NCBI GenBank assembly: GCA_038883475.1
Contig: JAVZMA010000021.1
Span: 1 to 26,783 of the forward strand
Reading direction: 5' to 3'
DNA from: JAVZLH01 sp038883475
GTDB taxonomy: Archaea > Thermoproteota > Bathyarchaeia > Bathyarchaeales > Bathycorpusculaceae
DNA: 26,783 nucleotides
In this document: positions 23,156-26,783 of the stretch, piece after piece
Numbering within the stretch: the first letter of the stretch is position 1
Layout: every line of letters starts with the position of its first letter
Made by a program: the position numbers and the translations under genes
The notes under the pieces: model-generated
Told to the model about the DNA's origin: nothing
Seen by the model: the letters and a program-made list of their open reading frames with translations, nothing else
The model's database searches: none

Positions 23156-23917
23156 ATGTCTTTCGTTGAAAACATTGATTGGGTAACAGTAATCTGGTTA
23201 GTTATAACAGCCGCTGTAGCAGTAATCTTAGAGCGTCTCATCACAAGATGGTTAAGGAGATTCATAAAAAGGACGGAGATGCCGCCTGACGTTGGAAATG
23301 GACTCATATTAACTGGTAGACTAATCATACTTGTAGGTGTAGCCGTTGCGCTTCTCCGCGTTGGAGGGGTATCCTCAGAAATGTTAATTAGTTTTTCAGC
23401 TTTAGGCGGCGCCGCCGTCGGATTCGCTTCCACCCGCACCATTGGAAATTTGATAGCGGGATTATTCATTTGGGTTACAAGACCTTTTAGGGTTGGCGAT
23501 TATGTTCGCATAGATGGCGTTGAGGGAATAGTGCAGGAAATAACTTTAAACTACGCTAAAATTTTAACCCCCTCAAACAACGTGGTTTCAATCAGCACCC
23601 AGAGAATTTTGGACAGAGACATAACAAACTTCCGTTTCAAAGGCGAAGAATCAAACCTATTCTGTTACGGGCTTGAACTAACCTTTGACTATAGCCTATC
23701 CACAGAACAACTTGAGGCATTATTGAATAAGGTTATAGAGCGTTACGCGGAAAAACTGCCTAAAAAACCAGAATTCCTACAGTCAAGATTAACCAGTTTT
23801 GCTAGACACTACATGTTCTACATTTACGTGGAAGACCCAAAAGACATTTTTGTTCTTCAACCACAAATTCTGAAGGAAATAACACGAGAATTAGAAAAGG
23901 CTAAAGCAAAAACTTAG
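23156..23917 (+). CDS. MscS-family mechanosensitive channel
   Basis: A 253-residue small-conductance mechanosensitive channel. Three N-terminal helices are visible, the third being the pore-lining Gly/Ala-rich segment ALGGAAVGFASTRTIGNLIAG. The beta domain RPFRVGDYVRIDGVEGIVQEI follows, with the conserved TPSNNVVSISTQRI at the end of the beta domain. The C-terminal alpha/beta cap is complete and ends in a basic helix. Such channels release solutes under osmotic shock. The ATG at 23156 follows an AGGGG run. It is on the same strand as the MazG-like and MFS genes, but the promoter at 23941 separates it from them. Confidence 0.93.
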   Translation: MSFVENIDWVTVIWLVITAAVAVILERLITRWLRRFIKRTEMPPDVGNGLILTGRLIILVGVAVALLRVGGVSSEMLISFSALGGAAVGFASTRTIGNLIAGLFIWVTRPFRVGDYVRIDGVEGIVQEITLNYAKILTPSNNVVSISTQRILDRDITNFRFKGEESNLFCYGLELTFDYSLSTEQLEALLNKVIERYAEKLPKKPEFLQSRLTSFARHYMFYIYVEDPKDIFVLQPQILKEITRELEKAKAKT

Positions 23918-23940
23918 TAAAGCTTGAGCATCTTTTAGGT

Positions 23941-23948
23941 TTATATAC
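23941..23948 (+). promoter_or_regulatory. TATA box for the MazG-like gene
   Basis: TTATATAC (within GGTTTATATACCGAAA) lies 39-46 nt before the ATG at 23987. The expected leader of about 17 nt would carry the AAGGAG Shine-Dalgarno at 23973-23978. It is one of the clearest promoter and ribosome-site pairs in the window. Confidence 0.55.
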
Positions 23949-23986
23949 CGAAACAGTTCAAAGGCTAAACTGAAGGAGAAAAATGT

Positions 23987-24283
23987 ATGTTAAAAGAGGC
24001 ACAGGAAGCTGTTAAAAGAATTTCCTATGAGGCGCATAAAAAAGAGGTTTTCACATCAAGCTTCTTCATAACGCTTTTAGCTGAACAAGTTGGACAAGTC
24101 GCCGAAAAATACATTGCAGAAGGGAGGCTTGGCAAAAACATTGAAGTTGACATAGCAGACGTCATAGTCGTAAGTTTGGCTTATTTGAACTGGCTGGAAA
24201 AGGACGGTTCAGAAGCTTTCAAAAAGTCTTTGGAAAAACATGAGAAGGCAATAAAAAGGTTTTTGGAGCAGAGGAAGAAATAG
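23987..24283 (+). CDS. Small MazG-like all-alpha protein
   Basis: A 98-residue all-helical protein resembling the MazG/all-alpha NTP pyrophosphatase fold: LLAEQVGQVAEKYIAEGRLG corresponds to the first Glu-rich metal helix, and VDIADVIVVSLAYLNWLEKDG to the E/DxxD helix (DIADV). The terminal helices are strongly charged. MazG proteins hydrolyse non-canonical or alarmone nucleotides. Only part of the usual EExxE set is visible here, so the protein may be inactive or of altered specificity, and the assignment is tentative. It has its own TATA box and an AAGGAG site 8 nt before the ATG. The MFS gene begins 24 nt after its stop. Confidence 0.6.
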   Translation: MLKEAQEAVKRISYEAHKKEVFTSSFFITLLAEQVGQVAEKYIAEGRLGKNIEVDIADVIVVSLAYLNWLEKDGSEAFKKSLEKHEKAIKRFLEQRKK

Positions 24284-24307
24284 GCAGTTTGGCTGGCGAA
24301 TCAACAA

Positions 24308-25507
24308 ATGCAAAATGAAAAAGCAAGCTTAGACAGTCGGAAAAATGCTTATTACGCTATTCTTCTTCTCGGGATAGTAAGCTTAATGGGCGATGTTGTT
24401 TATGAAGGCTCCAGAGGCGTCATACCCAGTTATCTTGAACTTTTAGGCGCTACAGCATTCATTATCAGCTTCGTCGGCGGATTAGGCGACTTTTTAGGCT
24501 ACGTTTTTAGGCTTGTAACAGGGTTTTTAGTGGATGCAACGCGGGCTTACTGGCTTTTCGTGTTTCTTGGCTACGGGTTGATTGTGGCTATTCCCCTCTT
24601 AGGAATTCCTTTAGGGTGGGAATTGGCGATAGTTCTAATTTTGATAGAGAGGCTTGGAAAAGCCTTTAGGTCACCGTCCAGAGACACGATTCTATCAGTT
24701 ATAAGCAAGGATGTTGGAGCGGGAAAAGCCTTTGGAATCCACGAGCTACTAGACCAGATTGGAGCCATCCTCGGACCCGCAATAGTGACGTTTCTAATGC
24801 TTTTTACAGCCAACTACAACATTACCCTCAGCTTCCTATTCATACCGTTCCTAGCGCTCATGGCAGTTTTAGCTTACACATACAAGAAAATAGGCGCAAA
24901 GACCGTTCCCGTTGAACCGCAAAAAACAGAGATGCATAGAGCGGCTTTGCCAAAGGTTTTCTACCTTTACACTTTCGCCGTTTTGCTCAACACCATTGGG
25001 CTTTTGCCATACACAATAATTTTGCTTAAAGCTTCAGAAATTCTAAAGCCAACTGGCGGAGAATGGCTTGTGCCCCTAATCTACTTATTGATTCAAGGCG
25101 TTGACGCGCCAACGGCGTTGGCTGCTGGATTCGCCTACGACAGGTTTGGAATAAAAGTTTTAATTACGCCTTTTCTGCTTTCGCTATTGCCATCTTTGCT
25201 TGTCATGGGCTATGTTGACCTTTCAATAATTGTGGTTGCAGCCGTGTTTTTCGGTTTAGTGCTTGGAATGCAAGAGTCCATTTACCGCGCCGCAGTTTCA
25301 AAGTTCACGCCAACATCTTCAAGAGGCGCAGCCTACGGCATTTTCAACACAGCCTACGGCGTGGGCTTGCTCATCAGCGGAGCAGTATACGGTTTAATGG
25401 TGGATTATAGGATATCCTTCCTTTTAGTGGTATTCTATGCCTTTTTAACTCAAGTTGCAGCCATATTTCTGCTTCTAAACGCTTCATCCAAAATGACGCA
25501 AAAGTAA
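24308..25507 (+). CDS. Major facilitator superfamily transporter
   Basis: A 399-residue membrane protein with about twelve helices, of the MFS. The first half holds SLMGDVVYEGSRGVIPSYL and the loop RLVTGFLVDATRAYW in place of the usual GxxxDRxGRR motif A. The second half has the counterpart AAGFAYDRFGIKVLI. A central loop (KTVPVEPQKTEMHRAAL) joins the halves. The RSPSRDTILS segment is typical of a drug- or metabolite-efflux-like branch found in many archaea and bacteria; the substrate is unknown. The ATG at 24308 lacks a strong Shine-Dalgarno, which is compatible with coupling to the preceding small gene. The last 24 bp overlap a convergent gene. Confidence 0.9.
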   Translation: MQNEKASLDSRKNAYYAILLLGIVSLMGDVVYEGSRGVIPSYLELLGATAFIISFVGGLGDFLGYVFRLVTGFLVDATRAYWLFVFLGYGLIVAIPLLGIPLGWELAIVLILIERLGKAFRSPSRDTILSVISKDVGAGKAFGIHELLDQIGAILGPAIVTFLMLFTANYNITLSFLFIPFLALMAVLAYTYKKIGAKTVPVEPQKTEMHRAALPKVFYLYTFAVLLNTIGLLPYTIILLKASEILKPTGGEWLVPLIYLLIQGVDAPTALAAGFAYDRFGIKVLITPFLLSLLPSLLVMGYVDLSIIVVAAVFFGLVLGMQESIYRAAVSKFTPTSSRGAAYGIFNTAYGVGLLISGAVYGLMVDYRISFLLVVFYAFLTQVAAIFLLLNASSKMTQK

Positions 25508-25861
25508 AGCAACAATTTTGGTGAGCAAGCCAAAAATTAGAACGAGAAAAAGGTTGCAATTGAAAAGGTTCATTGTTGCATACGCCAAAATCAATGCCAC
25601 CAGAGAAGTTAAGCTCATCCCCCAAAAAGCTATGCGTTCCGCTTTCTCTATTTCCATCATCCATGACCTGCGCCGTATAAACGCCACCACATGTGTAAAT
25701 CTAAGGATAAAACAGCCTATCACAATGACAAAACCCAGAAGCCAGTCTATGACGCGAGTAATCGCGTAAGAGTATACGAGTAATATAAAACCTAGTAGCA
25801 TCATAATCCAAAAGGCAACCCTATCATCTCTCTTAAAGAAGTTTGTCCCGTCCACAGCCAA
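25484..25861 (-). CDS. Small four-helix membrane protein, unknown
   Basis: 125 residues with four predicted membrane helices in two hairpins: VAFWIMMLLGFILLVYSYAI, WLLGFVIVIGCFILRF, IAFWGMSLTSLVALILAYAT and LFLVLIFGLLTKIVALLL. The hairpins look like an internal repeat, since both open with AFWxM and follow a charged segment (KRDDRVAFW, EKAERIAFW). I cannot assign a function. The start is a TTG at 25861 (a GTG lies two codons later). The gene overlaps the 3' end of the MFS gene by 24 bp tail to tail, and the overlap encodes the C-terminal residues of both. Confidence 0.6.
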   Translation of the reverse strand: MAVDGTNFFKRDDRVAFWIMMLLGFILLVYSYAITRVIDWLLGFVIVIGCFILRFTHVVAFIRRRSWMMEIEKAERIAFWGMSLTSLVALILAYATMNLFNCNLFLVLIFGLLTKIVALLLRHFG

Positions 25862-25937
25862 TTCAAAGCCTCAAAGCGTCACTAATCTACCGTTTGCTTA
25901 TTAACTCTCTGGAATTTGTAAAAGTTTTGGTTTAGAA

Positions 25938-26407
25938 TCAAACCAATTGCTTTGCGGCGATGTTTCTTCGTTTGAGAAATACGACGGCGAGCGAGTAAGT
26001 GAAGAGTACTGGAATGGCTATTAGAAGCATTTCTGAAATGACGATGAAGCCTGCATTGTTTACGTTGAGGTCATCTATTACGTCGCATTCGTCATAAAAG
26101 TCTATTTCGCCGTCAGTCTGAGAATCAGCCCATATGTCATATTCGCCTAGGCTGGCTGACTCCCATATTAGCACTGGCTGATTTTCAATGTAGCCACTGG
26201 CGTCGACATCCACAATTATGGGTCCCGCCACTATGTCAAGGTCTGAGATGTGAGTTTCAGAAAACAGCCAACCCGAATAGTCTCTGACTATGTAGATGTG
26301 ATATGTGCCGTATTGTTCACGTAGAAAATGCTCAACGGAATCAGCACGCCTATCAGTATACCAATTAACAGCCACGTTAAGATTTTCCCATCTATCTTTA
26401 TCTGCAT
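25938..26407 (-). pseudogene. Frameshifted secreted/anchored surface protein
   Basis: Two frames together describe one protein. Frame A starts with ATG at 26407 (GGAG upstream, TATA at 26441-26450). It encodes a clear signal peptide or membrane anchor: a short basic start MQIKIDGK, then WLLIGILIGVLIPLSIFYV. It stops at 26288. Frame B, open to 25938, carries an extracellular-looking Asp-rich domain (SLGEYDIWADSQTDGEID, YDECDVIDDLNVN) and a C-terminal helix with a basic end (IAIPVLFTYSLAVVFLKRR), typical of archaeal cell-wall-side anchored proteins. The 470-bp span is one base short of a whole number of codons, and joining the frames by a one-base shift between about 26290 and 26340 gives a complete protein of about 156 residues. 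It is either a recent pseudogene, a sequencing error or, less likely, programmed frameshifting. A GTG at 26375 would start frame B alone but gives no export signal. Confidence 0.65.
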
Positions 26408-26440
26408 TATATCACTCTCCGAACCTACTCGAAGATTATT

Positions 26441-26450
26441 CTATATTAAA
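26441..26450 (-). promoter_or_regulatory. TATA box for the surface-protein gene
   Basis: On the minus strand this reads TTTAATATAG, with its downstream edge 34 nt before the ATG at 26407. The spacing supports that ATG, and thus the signal peptide, as the real start. Confidence 0.45.
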
Positions 26451-26568
26451 TTTGCCGTATATTTAACACAATTTCAACTTAAAACGATAAAATGTGATTG
26501 TAAAAATTTAACGCGCACTCATTAATAAAGAAACTTGCATAACTATAGGAAAGGAGCGCAGTTAAGCT

Positions 26569-26783
26569 TTGAACCGCTGGAACATCGTGCTTGCCGCTAC
26601 GGGCTTCAATTTACTCTTTGAATATTCCATGCGCGGCATAAACGACCTAAATTTGCGCCCATTATTGCCCTTGTTCCTATTTTGGGTATACTTTCCATAC
26701 TTTGCATTGCTTGAAGACTCAATAACAAAATATCGCTTAAAAGACTATAACATAGTAATCGCAGGGTTCTTTTTCGGAACAGT
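26569..26783 (+). CDS. Start of a membrane protein, cut by the window end
   Basis: An open frame of 71 complete codons running off the window. It begins with TTG at 26569, with GGAG at 26553-26556 and a TATA-like ATTAATAAAG at 26521-26530. An in-frame TAA two codons upstream fixes the start. The product has hydrophobic stretches: an N-terminal one (WNIVLAATGFNLLF), a long one (PLLPLFLFWVYFPYFALL) and a third beginning near the edge (YNIVIAGFFFG). This indicates a polytopic membrane protein. No family is recognisable from this fragment. Confidence 0.65.
   Translation, partial: MNRWNIVLAATGFNLLFEYSMRGINDLNLRPLLPLFLFWVYFPYFALLEDSITKYRLKDYNIVIAGFFFGT

Noticed and set aside
26288..26407. Programmed -1 frameshifting in the surface protein
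   Set aside because: I see no clear slippery heptamer with a downstream structure in the overlap; the short TTTT run is weak. A one-base deletion or sequencing error is simpler.
1..26783. CRISPR array, transposon, prophage or toxin-antitoxin pair
   Set aside because: No regularly spaced repeats, transposase, integrase, phage structural gene or paired toxin-like ORFs were seen. The only clear direct repeat is the two-copy nitroreductase tail.

Overview
The window is a gene-dense stretch of an archaeal chromosome. The lineage markers are sn-glycerol-1-phosphate dehydrogenase (archaeal lipid stereochemistry), a KH/beta-CASP nuclease of the aCPSF1 type, a proteasome beta subunit with an intact catalytic Thr, an ATP-dependent DNA ligase, an Mre11/Rad50 pair, an LSm-L37e gene pair, S10 in its short archaeal form, and archaeal SepF. 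A gene with a convincing match to the eukaryotic ribosomal protein eL22, together with SepF, suggests a TACK-type archaeon, perhaps Bathyarchaeia. That placement is an inference. TTG starts are common (ligase, ABC permease, DUF47 protein, SepF, G1P dehydrogenase and others), and most promoters look like TATA boxes 20-50 nt before the start codon.

Layout. 1-3.3 kb, minus strand: ATP-dependent DNA ligase, a creatininase-family amidohydrolase and a nitroreductase; between the last two lies a decayed copy of the nitroreductase tail. 3.3-7.9 kb, plus strand: a DUF6125-like protein, then a tight cluster of a two-domain ABC permease, its ATPase, a PhoU-like DUF47 protein and eL22. 7.9-9.3 kb, minus strand: a small helical protein of unknown role and an EamA transporter. 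9.4-10.3 kb: a fumarylacetoacetate-hydrolase-family enzyme. 10.3-13.6 kb, minus strand: mre11 and rad50, overlapping by 4 nt, both with unusual residues at conserved positions. 13.7-14.9 kb: an AN1-finger/site-2-protease fusion and a winged-helix protein. 14.9-18.3 kb: S10, a HAD phosphatase, an unknown 205-aa protein, L37e and LSm, a PUA protein of the MCT-1 type, and SepF. 18.3-20.9 kb, minus strand: psmB followed by aCPSF1, i.e. protein and RNA turnover/termination together. 21.2-26.8 kb: G1P dehydrogenase, an FKBP isomerase, an MscS channel, a small MazG-like protein, an MFS transporter, a four-helix membrane protein, a surface protein broken by a frameshift, and the start of another membrane protein.

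Most of this is housekeeping: translation, RNA processing, protein turnover, DNA repair and transport. I found no CRISPR array, prophage, transposase or tRNA gene, and no clear new defence system. The points most worth a second look are the archaeal eL22 at the end of a transporter/PhoU-like operon, the Mre11 in which the metal-binding Asn of the GNH motif is Ser, a short Rad50 with altered Walker A and D-loop, a single-base frameshift separating a signal peptide from its surface protein, and the nitroreductase-tail fossil.
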